From NCBI RefSeq assembly GCF_000176035.2, contig NC_015675.1, positions 1,864,001 through 1,928,000 of the forward strand: a DNA stretch of 64,000 bases, in the 5' to 3' direction. This DNA comes from Mesorhizobium opportunistum WSM2075 (GTDB lineage Bacteria > Pseudomonadota > Alphaproteobacteria > Rhizobiales > Rhizobiaceae). Numbering within the stretch: the stretch's first letter is position 1; every line of letters starts with the position of its first letter. Positions 1 through 9,389 of the stretch are shown in pieces. The translations under genes and the position numbers were made by a program. Under the pieces are notes generated by a model. It saw nothing but the letters and a program-made list of their open reading frames with translations, searched no databases and was not told the origin of the DNA.

Positions 1-1
1 G

Positions 2-325
2 GGCGCGGCAAAGGGCCTGGCAATCACCGGCTCGCCGGTGGTTTCCATCATCACCGGCATGCTGACCGCGACCTTCGGCGGCATATTGCGCGATCTCCTG
101 GCCGGTGAGCCATCGGTGCTGCTGAAGCCCGAGATCTACGTCACGGCTGCCCTGGCGGGCGCCGCTATCTTCACACTGGGCGACGTCGCCGGACTGCCGC
201 AGCTTGTCTCAGGCTTGGCCGGTTTCGCCGTGGCGCTCGCGGTGCGTGGCGGTGCGCTTCGTTTCGGCTGGGCATTTCCGTCCTACAAGAGCCGGCCCGG
301 CCGGCGGCCTGAGGATATTCCGTAA
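2..325 (+). CDS. TRIC/UPF0126 family membrane protein (5'-truncated)
   Basis: This is the C-terminal part of a small polytopic inner-membrane protein; its start lies before the window. The visible 107 residues include a glycine-rich segment with the pattern G-x-L-T-A-T-F-G-G-I-L-R-D-L-L and then hydrophobic helices. That pattern is typical of the UPF0126/TRIC trimeric cation-channel family, where the GG-x-x-R-D element lies in the pore region. The family has two repeats of three helices; only the second is present here. The tail is short and basic. The gene converges with olsB across a hairpin-containing gap. Family assignment is good; the transported ion is not known. Confidence 0.8.
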   Translation, partial: GAAKGLAITGSPVVSIITGMLTATFGGILRDLLAGEPSVLLKPEIYVTAALAGAAIFTLGDVAGLPQLVSGLAGFAVALAVRGGALRFGWAFPSYKSRPGRRPEDIP

Positions 326-327
326 AA

Positions 328-404
328 GAGGCAGTAGGGACTAGTCAGTAGTGAGTAGTGAGAGGAGCGTGACTCGTGACGTCTTGCCTACTGCCTACTG
401 CCTC
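328..404. repeat. Inverted repeat between convergent genes, possible bidirectional terminator
   Basis: Two 11-base arms (GAGGCAGTAGG and CCTACTGCCTC) flank a 55-base centre containing short tandem units of the type TAGTGAG and CTACTGC. The right arm reaches the olsB stop codon. It lies between two converging genes, so it could end both transcripts, but there is no U-tract. Confidence 0.45.
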
Positions 405-1290
405 ACGCGGCGAAGCGCTGGGCTTCCCCGCCATAGTAGTTGACGTAGCGGGCACCGATCTCCTTGACCGGCATCACCACGAAGACGTCGACCGTCGAAA
501 ACTCGCGGTCGATGACGCAGCCGTCGCCGATGCGGGCACCGACGCGCAGATAGCCCTTGACCAAAGGCGGCATCGCCGCGATCGCTGCCTTGGCATTGAC
601 CGCCTCGATCGGCATCAGGTCCATGGAACAATAGCGCCCGGACACCGCGCGCACGTCCCAGGCCGAGTTCGTACGGCAATGATGAGAGAGATAGGTGAGC
701 GCCTCGGCATGCGCCGCCGGCACGGTGCCCTGGAAGGAAGCACAGCCGGTCATCACGCCGATTTCGTAGTGATTGATGTAGGCCCAGATGCCTTGCCAGA
801 GCGCCTCGATGGTGCGCTTCGACCGGTATTCGGGCAAAACGCAGGAACGGCCGAGCTCGAGAAAACGTTGGCCAGGATGACGGGCGATGAGCTTGGTCAG
901 CTCGAATTCGCCTTCGGAATAGAAGCCTCCGGCGGCAGCCGCGATTTCTTGCCGCAGCAGGCGATAGGTGCCGACGATGCGGCGATGCTCGGGGCCGGAA
1001 ATTGAATTGTCGAAGACAAGCAGATGGTCGCAGAGCGGATCGAACCGGTCGGCGTCACGGCGGTCCTGCGCCTGGAACAGATCTTTCCTGGCACCAAGCT
1101 CGTCGTAAAACACCCGGTAACGCACTTCCTGCGCGGCCGCGATCTCGGCCTCGTTGCGAGCAAGCCGCACTTCGAGATTGCCGATTCGGCCGAGTGCTGC
1201 GCCCTTTATGACGGAATCGACATTACGTCCGGCAAGCAAGGCGCTGCTGGCGTTCGGCCGAGTGTCACATTCCGGCATAACTGTATGCAC
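403..1290 (-). CDS. olsB: L-ornithine N-alpha-acyltransferase (OlsB-like)
   Basis: OlsB transfers a 3-hydroxyacyl group from acyl carrier protein to the alpha-amino group of ornithine, the first step of ornithine-lipid (phosphorus-free membrane lipid) synthesis; OlsA then adds the second acyl chain. The 295-residue length equals that of rhizobial OlsB. The N-terminal half has a GNAT-like fold with the segment R-Y-R-V-F-Y-D-E-L and the later motif E-L-G-R-S-C-V; the C-terminal part contains the D-G-C-V-I-D-R-E-F block. A GTG start at 1290 is chosen because AAGGAG lies 8 bases upstream. No olsA is next to it, as is usual in rhizobia. Ornithine lipids are made under phosphate limitation, but no Pho box was identified here. 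Confidence 0.85.
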   Translation of the reverse strand: MHTVMPECDTRPNASSALLAGRNVDSVIKGAALGRIGNLEVRLARNEAEIAAAQEVRYRVFYDELGARKDLFQAQDRRDADRFDPLCDHLLVFDNSISGPEHRRIVGTYRLLRQEIAAAAGGFYSEGEFELTKLIARHPGQRFLELGRSCVLPEYRSKRTIEALWQGIWAYINHYEIGVMTGCASFQGTVPAAHAEALTYLSHHCRTNSAWDVRAVSGRYCSMDLMPIEAVNAKAAIAAMPPLVKGYLRVGARIGDGCVIDREFSTVDVFVVMPVKEIGARYVNYYGGEAQRFAA

Positions 1291-1489
1291 GAGTGATTCT
1301 CCTTCGAGCCATCCCTCTTGGCACGGGGATACGGTGTAGGTGCAACAGGATTGTGACAGTACCGTGATACGACGTCGCGGGCAATACTTCGTCGGCTGGC
1401 GAAAACGGTCAACCGGCTACGTTCGGTAAGGAGACTCGAGGCGCGACGCGCCCGCGCGGGTTCAGGCAACGCGCTCCAGGCCTTGTTTT

Positions 1490-1530
1490 CATGCATGTCG
1501 TTTTTCCGAAGCGGAGGCCCACTTTTGGGC
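1490..1530. repeat. Rhizobial palindromic intergenic repeat
   Basis: The stretch beginning CATGCATGTCG and ending CACTTTTGGGC resembles a short palindromic repeat often seen between rhizobial genes. It sits between olsB and the hybrid kinase in a 273-base gap that holds no other recognisable feature. The family assignment is from memory of the motif; only one copy is seen in the window. Confidence 0.4.
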
Positions 1531-1563
1531 AAATGGATCAGCCGCGTACCGGAAAAAACCGGC

Positions 1564-3852
1564 TCAAGCGGCGACCTGGCCCTCGACGGCGTTGACCAGC
1601 GCGTCGGGATCGAGCGGCTTGGTGACAAAACCGCTGGCGCCGTGAGCAAGCACGGCATGGCGGGTCTTTTCCTGGCTATCGGCCGACAGCACCATGATCG
1701 GCACGGGCGGCGCGGATGTCTCCTCCTCATGGCGGCGGATCGCGGCAATGGCGTCCAGCCCATCCATGACCGGCATATGCAGGTCCATCAGCACCACGTC
1801 GAAGCGGTGCTTGTGCCCGGCGCTGGTGACGGCCTCGACCGCTGCCTTGCCATTGCCGACCACCTGGACGCGATGCCCAGCCTTCAGCAGCGTGGCGCGG
1901 GCCAGCATGGCATTGATGTCGTTGTCCTCGGCGATCAGCACGGACAGGCCTTGCTGGCGCTCGCTCGATGCACGCAGCGCCGGTGCCCGACGCTTTTCCG
2001 GTTGCGGGTGGGCAAGTGCCGGCGCATGGCTGCTCAAGAGGACACGCAAAAGTGTTCCCCCGCGCACCGGCCGGGCAAGGAAGGTCGTGTAGCCGCTGGC
2101 GCGGAATTCGCCCAGCATGCCGCGGTCGGTCGGTGCGATCAGCGTGATGGCCTCGCAATCGGAGAAGCCGCTTTGGCGCAACCGCTTGAGCAGCCTTCCA
2201 TCGCTCTCTTCCATGGCCGCGTCGACCAGAAGCACGTCGCAGCCGTGAGCGAAGGGCGCGGCCTGCGCCACGGTGGTGGCGATCCCGGCCGTGCCGCCAC
2301 TGGCGCGGATGGTGCGGGCGATGGCATCGGCCTCGACGGCGTTCCTGGACAGGATCACAGCGCGCCTGCCGGCAAGCGCGTCGAGCCGGCCCTGCGGCGC
2401 CTCGGTGGCCGCTGTGGCGGGGATCTCGAAGACGAATTCCGATCCCTGACCAAGCCGGCTGGAGACCGAAATCGTGCCGCCCATGGCAGCCACCAGGCGC
2501 TTGGAGATGGCAAGTCCCAGGCCGGCTCCGCCATGCGTGCGCGTCGAGGTGCCGTCGGCCTGCTCGAACTCCTCGAAGATGCGCTCCATATCCTCGTCGC
2601 GCAGGCCGGGACCGGTATCGGCGATGGTGAAGCAGATGCGGTCGGTGGTCGCGGTGCGGGCGCGCGCGACGCTGACCAGCACGCCGCCGCCGTCGGTGAA
2701 CTTGATAGCGTTGCCGATGAGATTGAGCAGCACCTGCCTGACCCTGCCCGGATCGGCGGTGATCATCTGCGGCACATCCGGTTCGACGTGGCAGCCGAGG
2801 CCGATATCCTTGGCGAAGGCGCGCGCGGCCAGGAGTTCGATGATGTTGTCGGCGATCTCGCGCACCGATATCGGCTGCGGCTCGGGGTCGAAGCGGCCGG
2901 CCTCGATCTTGGAATAGTCGAGCAGGTCCTCGATCAGGGCGAGCAAGGCGCTGGCCGATGTCGAGATGGCGCCGACATAAGTCTGCTGCTCCGGCGACAG
3001 GCTGGTGTCGGCGAGCAGCCTGGCCATGCCCATGATGCCGTTCATCGGCGTGCGGATCTCATGGCTGACGGTGGCGAGGAAGCGCGATTTGGCCTGGCTT
3101 GCGTATTCGGCCCGCTCGCGCGCGGTGATCAGCGAGGATTCGGCGCGCTTGCGGGCGGTGATGTCGCGGGCGATCGCGCGATGCGAAGCCGCTCCGCTGT
3201 CCTTGTCGCGCACCGACAGTTCGATCCACGAGAACCAGCGCGGGCCGCTCGGCGTGCGGATGGCGACATCGGTGGAACTCAGGCATTCATGGTCGGAAAA
3301 GGCGGCATCGGGGACGATGCCGACCTCGATTCCGAGTTCGGCCAGCGTCTTGCCGGCAAGGTCGCGCTGATCGGTTTCGACGAGGTCGGCGAATACTTTG
3401 TTGGCATAGACGATGTAGCCATCGCGGTCGCGATGGATGACGAGGTCGCCAAGTGCGTCGATGAGACCGCGAAAGCGCTCTTCGCTTTCCTGCATTTCCC
3501 ACATGCGGTCGGCCAGCGTCTCGATCTCGGCGCGGCTGCGGGCGCTGGTCTCGTCGAGCAGGACCGCGGTGCGGTGTACGCTGCGCCTGGCATGCAGATG
3601 CATGGCAAGGCCGGCGAGGCCGGTTGCCAGCAGAGCGAGGCTGATGAAGATCGGGGCTCCGGTCAGATGCGCGAGGCCGGCCAGCACGACGATGGCAAAG
3701 AAGGTCACAAGCGGCAGACCTTCCCGCCCGGCCAATTGCTGCTCGGGCACCAGCGGTGGCGCGGCGATGAACCGCCGCGCCGGCGCCGGCGCGGCAAGCG
3801 CGTCGACGTCGTTGCCAATATCCGCCTGTTGGCTGCCGGATTCCGCGATCAT
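1564..3852 (-). CDS. Hybrid sensor histidine kinase with PAS and two receiver-like domains
   Basis: A 762-residue membrane-anchored hybrid kinase. Two transmembrane segments lie near residues 48-85 with almost no periplasmic loop, so the signal is probably sensed in the membrane or cytoplasm. A PAS domain follows (about 125-235), then a HisKA domain with phospho-accepting His264 in S-H-E-I-R-T-P, and an HATPase domain with an N-box (N-L-I-G-N-A) near 378-382 and G-x-G-L-G-L near 444. The first receiver-like domain (about 490-610) keeps an aspartate (LLVDA) but has Arg in place of the conserved Lys (F-L-A-R-P), so it may be inactive. The last receiver (about 636-760) is intact with Asp690. There is no cognate regulator or HPt gene beside it. 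Its signal is unknown. Confidence 0.88.
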   Translation of the reverse strand: MIAESGSQQADIGNDVDALAAPAPARRFIAAPPLVPEQQLAGREGLPLVTFFAIVVLAGLAHLTGAPIFISLALLATGLAGLAMHLHARRSVHRTAVLLDETSARSRAEIETLADRMWEMQESEERFRGLIDALGDLVIHRDRDGYIVYANKVFADLVETDQRDLAGKTLAELGIEVGIVPDAAFSDHECLSSTDVAIRTPSGPRWFSWIELSVRDKDSGAASHRAIARDITARKRAESSLITARERAEYASQAKSRFLATVSHEIRTPMNGIMGMARLLADTSLSPEQQTYVGAISTSASALLALIEDLLDYSKIEAGRFDPEPQPISVREIADNIIELLAARAFAKDIGLGCHVEPDVPQMITADPGRVRQVLLNLIGNAIKFTDGGGVLVSVARARTATTDRICFTIADTGPGLRDEDMERIFEEFEQADGTSTRTHGGAGLGLAISKRLVAAMGGTISVSSRLGQGSEFVFEIPATAATEAPQGRLDALAGRRAVILSRNAVEADAIARTIRASGGTAGIATTVAQAAPFAHGCDVLLVDAAMEESDGRLLKRLRQSGFSDCEAITLIAPTDRGMLGEFRASGYTTFLARPVRGGTLLRVLLSSHAPALAHPQPEKRRAPALRASSERQQGLSVLIAEDNDINAMLARATLLKAGHRVQVVGNGKAAVEAVTSAGHKHRFDVVLMDLHMPVMDGLDAIAAIRRHEEETSAPPVPIMVLSADSQEKTRHAVLAHGASGFVTKPLDPDALVNAVEGQVAA

Positions 3853-3981
3853 GCGAAACCCTTGCCAGACAGAGATTATGGAAAATTGCGGCGGATCGTT
3901 CGAATTTTAGCGGTTAAGCGTTTTTGTCCCGACAGCGGCGGATTTGCCACCGGATTGGCCGATTCTGGCCTACCAGGCAGG

Positions 3982-4971
3982 TCACATGTCGACGACGACG
4001 CGCCCACGGATCTTGCCGTCGACGATGTCGCGCGCGGCATCGATGATGCCGTCGAAGCCGATAGTCGTGGACAGGCCGGCGAGCTTCTGCAGGTCGAGAT
4101 CGGAGCCGATGCGCCGCCAGGCTTCGAGGCGCACTGCCTTCGGCGCCATCACTGAATCGATGCCGAGCAGGGAAACGCCGCGCAGGATGAAGGGGGCCAC
4201 GCTCGACGGCAGATCCATGCCGCCGGCCAGGCCGCAGGCGGCGACAGCGCCACCATAGGAGGTCATCGACAGCACATTGGCCAACGTGTGGCTGCCGACC
4301 GCATCGATGCCGCCGGCCCAGCGTTCCTTGGCCAGCGGCTTGGCGGGCTGGTTGAGCTCGTCGCGCGAGATCACCTCGGCGGCGCCAAGATTGATCAGAT
4401 AGGGGCTTTCGGCATTGCGGCCGGTCGAGGCAATGACATGATAGCCGAGGCTGGACAGGATGGAGACCGCGACCGAACCGACGCCGCCGGCGGCGCCCGT
4501 CACCACCACCGGGCCGCGATCGGGTAGGATGCCGTGCCGTTCCAGCGCCATGACGCAGAGCATGGCGGTATAGCCGGCGGTGCCGACCGCCATCGCATCA
4601 TGCGGGCTCATGCCTTCCGGCAGCGGCACCAGCCAGTCGCCGTTGACACGGGCGCGCACCGCATAGGCGCCGAAATGCGTTTCGCCGACACCCCAGCCGT
4701 TCAAGATCACCTTGTCTCCCTTGCGCCAGCCGGAATGGGAAGACGAGACGACGGTGCCGGAGAGATCGATGCCCGGCACCAGCGGCCAGCGGCGGATCAC
4801 CGGCGCCTTGCCCGTAATGGCCAGTCCGTCCTTGTAATTCACCGTCGTTGCCTCCACCGCGACAGTGACGTCGCCGTCCATTAGGTCGGCATCGGTTAGA
4901 TTTGTCACGGCTACCGACTGCTTCTTGTCGGCGTCGCGCGAAACGAGGATGGCTTTGAAGGTTTCGGGCAT
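3982..4971 (-). CDS. acuI: Acrylyl-CoA reductase-type MDR oxidoreductase (AcuI/YhdH family)
   Basis: A medium-chain dehydrogenase/reductase without zinc ligands. AcuI enzymes use NADPH to reduce acryloyl-CoA to propionyl-CoA, which detoxifies acrylate. The 329-residue length matches. Visible features are V-N-Y-K-D-G-L near residue 44, the P-G-I-D-L-S-G-T-V stretch near 66, and the nucleotide-binding V-T-G-A-A-G-G-V-G-S-V-A motif near 154. The start has GGAG shortly upstream. It stands alone between the hybrid kinase and lspA. Substrate identity is inferred from the subfamily; a general quinone-oxidoreductase-like role cannot be excluded. Confidence 0.8.
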   Translation of the reverse strand: MPETFKAILVSRDADKKQSVAVTNLTDADLMDGDVTVAVEATTVNYKDGLAITGKAPVIRRWPLVPGIDLSGTVVSSSHSGWRKGDKVILNGWGVGETHFGAYAVRARVNGDWLVPLPEGMSPHDAMAVGTAGYTAMLCVMALERHGILPDRGPVVVTGAAGGVGSVAVSILSSLGYHVIASTGRNAESPYLINLGAAEVISRDELNQPAKPLAKERWAGGIDAVGSHTLANVLSMTSYGGAVAACGLAGGMDLPSSVAPFILRGVSLLGIDSVMAPKAVRLEAWRRIGSDLDLQKLAGLSTTIGFDGIIDAARDIVDGKIRGRVVVDM

Positions 4972-5028
4972 CTTCTTCTCCGCGAGTTTGCTTGGCGGTG
5001 TGAACTGTGCGGCGATGGCCGCGCGCGG

Positions 5029-5571
5029 TCAATCTTTGGAAGGCTTGGCGTCCGAAGCCTCGGCGCTCGAAGGCTTGGCGTTGGAAGGCTTGGCGTTGGA
5101 AGGCTTGGGCTCGCGCCGCCAGCCGATGAGCTCGTCGAAGACGACCAATGCCGCGCCCACGGAAATGAAGGCGTCGGCGAGGTTGAAGACGGCGAAGGAC
5201 CAGACCGGAGTGTGAAACAGGATGTAATCGATGACGTGGCCGTAGACGGCGCGATCGATCAGATTGCCCAGCGCTCCGCCGATGATCAGGGCAAAGCCGG
5301 TGCGGGCGATGACATGGCCCGATGGCGTGTGCGTAGCAAGGTAGAGCACGAAAGCGACGACCAACACGGCGATGACCACGAGGCCGGTATCGCCGAGGGA
5401 GGAGAACATCGAAAAGGCGATGCCGGTGTTGTAGGTGCGAAACAACGCCAGGAACGGCAAGAGATCGAGCTTTTCCTGAAAGGGCAGGCCGGTCTCGACC
5501 AGGTGTTTTATCCACTGGTCGAGCGCTATGGCGACGATGGCGAGCAGTGCATAGGGGGACCATGATCTCAC
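5029..5571 (-). CDS. lspA: Lipoprotein signal peptidase (signal peptidase II) with repetitive tail
   Basis: LspA is the inner-membrane aspartyl protease that cleaves the signal peptide of prolipoproteins after diacylglyceryl transfer. Four transmembrane helices are visible. The two catalytic-aspartate motifs are present: G-N-L-I-D-R and F-N-L-A-D-A. A GTG start at 5571, giving the N-terminus M-R-S-W-S, is preferred over an upstream TTG at 5601 because homologues begin there and AAGG lies about 10 bases upstream. The C-terminus carries a non-conserved tail of five-residue repeats close to K-P-S-N-A, encoded by 15-base tandem repeats. It lies 13 bases after the TrmH-family gene on the same strand. 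Confidence 0.92.
   Translation of the reverse strand: MRSWSPYALLAIVAIALDQWIKHLVETGLPFQEKLDLLPFLALFRTYNTGIAFSMFSSLGDTGLVVIAVLVVAFVLYLATHTPSGHVIARTGFALIIGGALGNLIDRAVYGHVIDYILFHTPVWSFAVFNLADAFISVGAALVVFDELIGWRREPKPSNAKPSNAKPSSAEASDAKPSKD
5038..5109. repeat. 15-bp tandem repeats in the 3' end of lspA
   Basis: About five units related to GAAGGCTTGGCGTTG run in tandem inside the lspA reading frame. Because the unit is 15 bases, copy-number change adds or removes five residues without shifting the frame. Two central units are identical and the outer ones are diverged. Confidence 0.75.
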
Positions 5572-5584
5572 GGGCAGGCAACCT

Positions 5585-6442
5585 TCACTGCTGGTCGGCA
5601 ACGGGTTCGAGCTTCAGCGCGCCGCGCCGGATCTCGAACAGCATGATGCCGGTGGCGACGGCCAGATTGAGCGAATCGGCGCGGCCCGCTTGGGGAATCC
5701 TGAGCAGCCTGTCGCAACTCGCCGCCAGGCTTTCAGGCAGGCCCTGCTGCTCGTTGCCCATCATCAGGAGCACCGGGCCGCGGGAAAAATCGACCGAACG
5801 GTAGTCGACCGCGCCCTTCAGGTGGGTGCCGGCGACGAGGCCTGAGAAGGCTCCGCGCCAGGCGAGGAAAGCCTCGGTCGTCGCCTTGGCGATGGGTACG
5901 GCGAAGATCGAACCCATGGTCGCGCGCACCGTCTCCACGGAAAACGGATCGGTGGTGTCGCCGACCAGGATGATACCCTTGGCGCCGACGGCGTCGACGG
6001 TGCGGATGACGGTACCGAGGTTGCCGGGATCGCGCACCCGGTCGAGCGCCACCCAGACGTCGCCATTGTCGGCGTGGACATCTTTCAGGGCCAGGAATTT
6101 CTGCGAGAAGACGCCGACCACCATTTGCGGATTGTCGCGGCGGGTGATGGCGACGAGCACCTTTTCCGACACTTCGAGCACCGTGCCGCCGGCGGCAACC
6201 GTGCGCGCCGCGACCTTTCCCACCGCGGGGTTGCCGCGTCCGGCCTTGGCGAACACAAGCGTCCGGATCTGCCAGCCCAGATCGAGCGCATCGATGACCA
6301 GCTTCAGTCCTTCGGCCATGAAGGCGTTCTGCTGGTCCCGGAATTTCTTCAAGGCGAGCGCCTTGATATCCTTGACCAGCGGATTGGCGAGGCTGGTGAC
6401 TTCCTTAACCTGCCCGGGTGCGCCGGCGTGCCGTTCGTTCAT
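5585..6442 (-). CDS. TrmH/SpoU-family RNA 2'-O-methyltransferase
   Basis: A 285-residue SPOUT methyltransferase that probably 2'-O-methylates a ribose in rRNA. The N-terminal 80 residues form the L30e-like RNA-binding domain seen in RlmB and TsnR-like proteins. The C-terminal knot has the three family motifs: D-R-V-R-D-P-G-N-L-G-T-V-I-R-T near 133, M-G-N-E-Q-Q-G-L near 225, and S-L-N-L-A-V-A-T near 254, which bind S-adenosylmethionine. It precedes lspA by 13 bases and follows another RNA methyltransferase gene by 17 bases, so these three are probably one transcript. The exact target nucleotide cannot be told from sequence. Confidence 0.88.
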   Translation of the reverse strand: MNERHAGAPGQVKEVTSLANPLVKDIKALALKKFRDQQNAFMAEGLKLVIDALDLGWQIRTLVFAKAGRGNPAVGKVAARTVAAGGTVLEVSEKVLVAITRRDNPQMVVGVFSQKFLALKDVHADNGDVWVALDRVRDPGNLGTVIRTVDAVGAKGIILVGDTTDPFSVETVRATMGSIFAVPIAKATTEAFLAWRGAFSGLVAGTHLKGAVDYRSVDFSRGPVLLMMGNEQQGLPESLAASCDRLLRIPQAGRADSLNLAVATGIMLFEIRRGALKLEPVADQQ

Positions 6443-6459
6443 TCAGGACTCCGGGGCAT

Positions 6460-7551
6460 TCACGCTACCCAGCGCGAAAACAGTGAGGTCGAAAGTGCCC
6501 GGCCGGCGGACTTTTCGCGGATGATCAACTCGCCCGACTCGACCTTGCCGCCCATGCCGGCAAACGTATCGCGCATCAAGGCATGGATGGCGAAGAAGGA
6601 AGCTCGGATCGAATAGGCGGTCAGCACAACGGCAAGCGGCTTTGGGGTCAGGATCGAGCGGCAGAGATCGGTCAGCGCCGGCAAATCCTCGAACAATTGC
6701 CAGACTTCGCCCCTGGGGCCGCGACCATAGGCCGGCGGATCGAAGAGCACGATGTCGTAGCGGCTGCCGCGGCGTTCCTCGCGCTCGGCGAACTTCACCG
6801 CGTCGTCGACGATCCAGCGGATCGGCTTGCCACCAAGCCCGGCCATCTCCTGGTTTTCACGCGCCCAGCCGATGGCTTTCTTCGAGGCGTCGACATGGGT
6901 GACCTCGGCGCCGGCGCGGGCCGCCACCAGCGAGGCAAGACCCGTGTAGCCGAACAGGTTCAGCACCTTGACCGGACGCTTGGCCGCCGTGATCAGCCCT
7001 GCCATGTGGTCCCAGTGCGAGGCCTGCTCGGGAAAGACGCCGACATGGCGAAACGAGGTGAAACGGCCGAGATAATCGATGCCGTCATGCTTCATCGGCC
7101 AGGTCTCGCCGAGCGGCATCTTTGGAAAACGCCAGCGGCCAATGCCTTCCTCGTCGGTATCGCCGGTGAAGACGGCGTCGGCACGCTCCCAGTCCTTCGC
7201 CGGCAAGGCCTTTTGCCAGATCGCCTGGCCTTCCGGCCGCACGATCCGGTAGGGGCCGTACTGCTCGAGTTTTTGGCCAGTACCGCTGTCGAGCAGCGCA
7301 TAATCGGCATTCGGCGCCACTTCGAGGATCACGGGAAGCTGCTCGGCGGGCAGGGCGCCATCGCGGCGGGCCAGGATGCGCGGCGCGGATTTCGGCTCGG
7401 GCTGGTTGTCCGGTTTCACGATGTGTTGTTCGCGCGGCCTGGCGTCTGCCTTGACCGCCGGCCGATTCTCCGGCGGGCGCGGCTGTGCGGCCCCACTTTT
7501 CGTCGGCTGGTGCGGGCGGCCGTCGCGGCGTTTGTCGCGAAAAGACTTCAA
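6460..7551 (-). CDS. Class I SAM-dependent rRNA methyltransferase (RlmI/RlmK-like)
   Basis: A 363-residue Rossmann-fold methyltransferase. Residues after about 200 contain the SAM-binding motif V-L-N-L-F-G-Y-T-G-L-A-S and the catalytic D-P-P-A-Y-G-R-G-P motif typical of enzymes that methylate nucleotide bases in 23S rRNA. The first 65 residues are basic, proline-rich and probably disordered. The start appears to be TTG, with GGAG about 10 bases upstream; an ATG in another frame just before it was rejected. It is followed closely by the TrmH-family gene. The modified nucleotide is unknown. Confidence 0.82.
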   Translation of the reverse strand: MKSFRDKRRDGRPHQPTKSGAAQPRPPENRPAVKADARPREQHIVKPDNQPEPKSAPRILARRDGALPAEQLPVILEVAPNADYALLDSGTGQKLEQYGPYRIVRPEGQAIWQKALPAKDWERADAVFTGDTDEEGIGRWRFPKMPLGETWPMKHDGIDYLGRFTSFRHVGVFPEQASHWDHMAGLITAAKRPVKVLNLFGYTGLASLVAARAGAEVTHVDASKKAIGWARENQEMAGLGGKPIRWIVDDAVKFAEREERRGSRYDIVLFDPPAYGRGPRGEVWQLFEDLPALTDLCRSILTPKPLAVVLTAYSIRASFFAIHALMRDTFAGMGGKVESGELIIREKSAGRALSTSLFSRWVA

Positions 7552-7639
7552 GAAGCAGCATCTCCGGCGGTTCGGCCCGCTTCTGCCACAGCTTCACCCC
7601 TGTGCGCAACAAACGGCGATCGCCGACGGCTCCAACCGG

Positions 7640-8128
7640 TCAGCCGTGCCGGATCGAAAGCAAGCCGACAACCAGCGATACGAAGCCGGCGGCCTTGATG
7701 CCGGTGACGACCATATGGCCGGTTTCCCAACGCAGCCGGATGGCGTCGAAGTTCTCAGGGATCGGTCCGGGTACCCATGTGGCCAGAACGTCATTCGCCG
7801 GTTTGACCAGAACGGACCACATCGCCAGGGAGACGGCATAAAGCACGGCGGCGGCCAGCACGAACCAGAAGGCCGGACGATCGGCACGCAGCAACCACGC
7901 CAGAAGCCCCGGACAGGCAATCGCAGCCACGTCCAGGGGAGCGCCAATAACCGCGAACAGCAGGAATTGGCCGTTGAAAACGGTGGTTTCGCGCCAGAGG
8001 GATGGCGACCATTTGGTCAGTCGAGGGACCGATTCCAGGACATGGGCGAAGGACGGTCCAAGGCTGAGCGCCGCGATGGTGGCGGTCAGGGCACACCAGA
8101 ACAACAGGAAGCCGCGGATCTCCGTCAT
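7640..8128 (-). CDS. DUF1772-like four-helix membrane protein
   Basis: A 162-residue integral membrane protein with about four transmembrane helices, beginning directly with a hydrophobic segment (residues 7-25). The arrangement, with a conserved W-x-x-x-x-x-x-R-W-E-T-G-H block before the last helix, resembles the DUF1772/anthrone-oxygenase-like family, whose cellular roles are mostly unknown. It is transcribed divergently from the WYL regulator at 8228 with about 100 bases between the starts, so the regulator may control it. Function unknown. Confidence 0.65.
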   Translation of the reverse strand: MTEIRGFLLFWCALTATIAALSLGPSFAHVLESVPRLTKWSPSLWRETTVFNGQFLLFAVIGAPLDVAAIACPGLLAWLLRADRPAFWFVLAAAVLYAVSLAMWSVLVKPANDVLATWVPGPIPENFDAIRLRWETGHMVVTGIKAAGFVSLVVGLLSIRHG

Positions 8129-8227
8129 CTTCGGATAACGGGGGGATGCCGAACGTGTTCCAGGTCAAATCGCTTGCCGTCGAAAGCGCGGGAGCCCTAT
8201 CGTCCGGCAGTACCGGATTGTAGCATC

Positions 8228-8917
8228 ATGTCCCGCTCCGAACGCCTTCTCGACCTCATCCAGTGCCTGCGCCGGCACCGCCGGCCGGTGAGCGGTCAAG
8301 CGCTGGCCGCTGAACTCGGGATTTCGATCCGCACGCTCTACCGCGACATCGCAACGCTGCAGGGGCAGGGCGCGCCGATTGAGGGTGAGGCAGGTGTCGG
8401 CTATGTGCTCAAGCCTGGTTTCATGCTGCCGCCGCTGATGTTCAGCGACGAGGAGATCGAGGCCATCGTGCTCGGCTCGCGCTGGGTCGCAAAGCAGCCG
8501 GACCGGCGTCTCTCGGCCGCGGCCGCCAATGCGCTGGCCAAGATCGCCGCGGTGTTGCCGGATGATCTGCGCGAGGATCTCGATGCCTCGACGCTGCTTG
8601 TCGGGCCGCCCGCGGCGATTATCGAGGGCATCGACCTCGGCGTCGTGCGGCAGGCCATCCGCAACGAACGCAAGCTCGGCTTCCTCTATCGCGACGCGGG
8701 TGGCGCCGCTTCCGAGCGCGTGGTCTGGCCGTTTGCGCTCGGCTTCTTCGACAAGGTGCGGGTAGTGGTGGCGTGGTGCGAAATGCGGCAGGATTTTCGC
8801 CATTTTCGCGCCGATCGTATCGCCGAGCTGAAGGCAACCGACATGCGCTACCCGCGCCGCCGGCAGGCGCTGCTCAAGGAATGGCGGGCGACGCTCGACC
8901 AGCCGCGTGGTCCATGA
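8228..8917 (+). CDS. YafY-type transcriptional regulator (HTH_11 + WYL domains)
   Basis: A 229-residue DNA-binding regulator. The N-terminus is a winged helix of the HTH_11 type (L-G-I-S-I-R-T-L-Y-R-D-I near residues 33-44). The rest matches a WYL sensor domain, which in this superfamily binds ligands or nucleic acid and often regulates neighbouring genes. The ATG at 8228 was chosen because the frame continues upstream without homology. It is followed 76 bases later by a VOC protein and then an EVE protein, and is divergent from a DUF1772-like gene. YafY-type regulators commonly control adjacent glyoxalase-like genes, so local regulation is a reasonable inference. Confidence 0.85.
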   Translation: MSRSERLLDLIQCLRRHRRPVSGQALAAELGISIRTLYRDIATLQGQGAPIEGEAGVGYVLKPGFMLPPLMFSDEEIEAIVLGSRWVAKQPDRRLSAAAANALAKIAAVLPDDLREDLDASTLLVGPPAAIIEGIDLGVVRQAIRNERKLGFLYRDAGGAASERVVWPFALGFFDKVRVVVAWCEMRQDFRHFRADRIAELKATDMRYPRRRQALLKEWRATLDQPRGP

Positions 8918-8993
8918 ATGCTGCTGCCAGAATCTGACAGTATGTCATCCTATACAGGGCACATATCGAAACGCTCAGCCCTGGAGAACAGAT

Positions 8994-9389
8994 ATGGCAA
9001 CCCCGAATTTCGTTATCCTCTATGTCGACCAGCCGCTGCGGAGCGGCGCCTTCTATAGTGCGCTGCTGGGACGCGAGCCGGTGGAAAGCGCGCCGACCTT
9101 CGTGCTGTTCGTGCTCGACAACGGCTTCAAGCTCGGCCTCTGGTCGCGGCATACGGTGGAGCCGGCGGCCGAAGCGGTCGGTGGCGGCGCCGAGATCGTC
9201 TTTGCGCTCGATACGCCTGAGGCGGTCGATGCCGCCCATGCCGACTGGTCCGGGCGTGGCCTGAAGATCCTGCAGGCGCCGACCGACATGGATTTCGGCC
9301 GCACATTCGTCGCGCTCGATCCCGACAATCATCGGCTGCGCGTCTACTGGCTGTCCGACGGGGAACAGGCCGACGGGGAAAAGAAATGA
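8994..9389 (+). CDS. VOC superfamily (glyoxalase/bleomycin-resistance-like) protein
   Basis: A 131-residue protein with the duplicated beta-alpha-beta-beta-beta fold of the vicinal-oxygen-chelate superfamily. Typical features are F-V-I-L-Y-V-D at the N-terminus, [13 protein letters not shown] near 17-30, and the C-terminal block [15 protein letters not shown]. Members act as glyoxalases, dioxygenases, epimerases or antibiotic-binding proteins; which applies here cannot be decided. The ATG has GGAG eight bases upstream. Its stop overlaps the EVE gene start by four bases (ATGA), so the two are co-translated. Confidence 0.82.
   Translation: MATPNFVILYVDQPLRSGAFYSALLGREPVESAPTFVLFVLDNGFKLGLWSRHTVEPAAEAVGGGAEIVFALDTPEAVDAAHADWSGRGLKILQAPTDMDFGRTFVALDPDNHRLRVYWLSDGEQADGEKK

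Noticed and set aside
1483..4155. Very long open frame opposite the hybrid kinase and AcuI genes
   Set aside because: It is the mirror of high-GC coding sequence on the other strand: no family motif, no ribosome site, and both minus-strand genes are clearly real.
7376..8227. N-terminal extension of the WYL regulator frame
   Set aside because: Runs through the opposite-strand genes and has no homology; the HTH begins right after the ATG at 8228.
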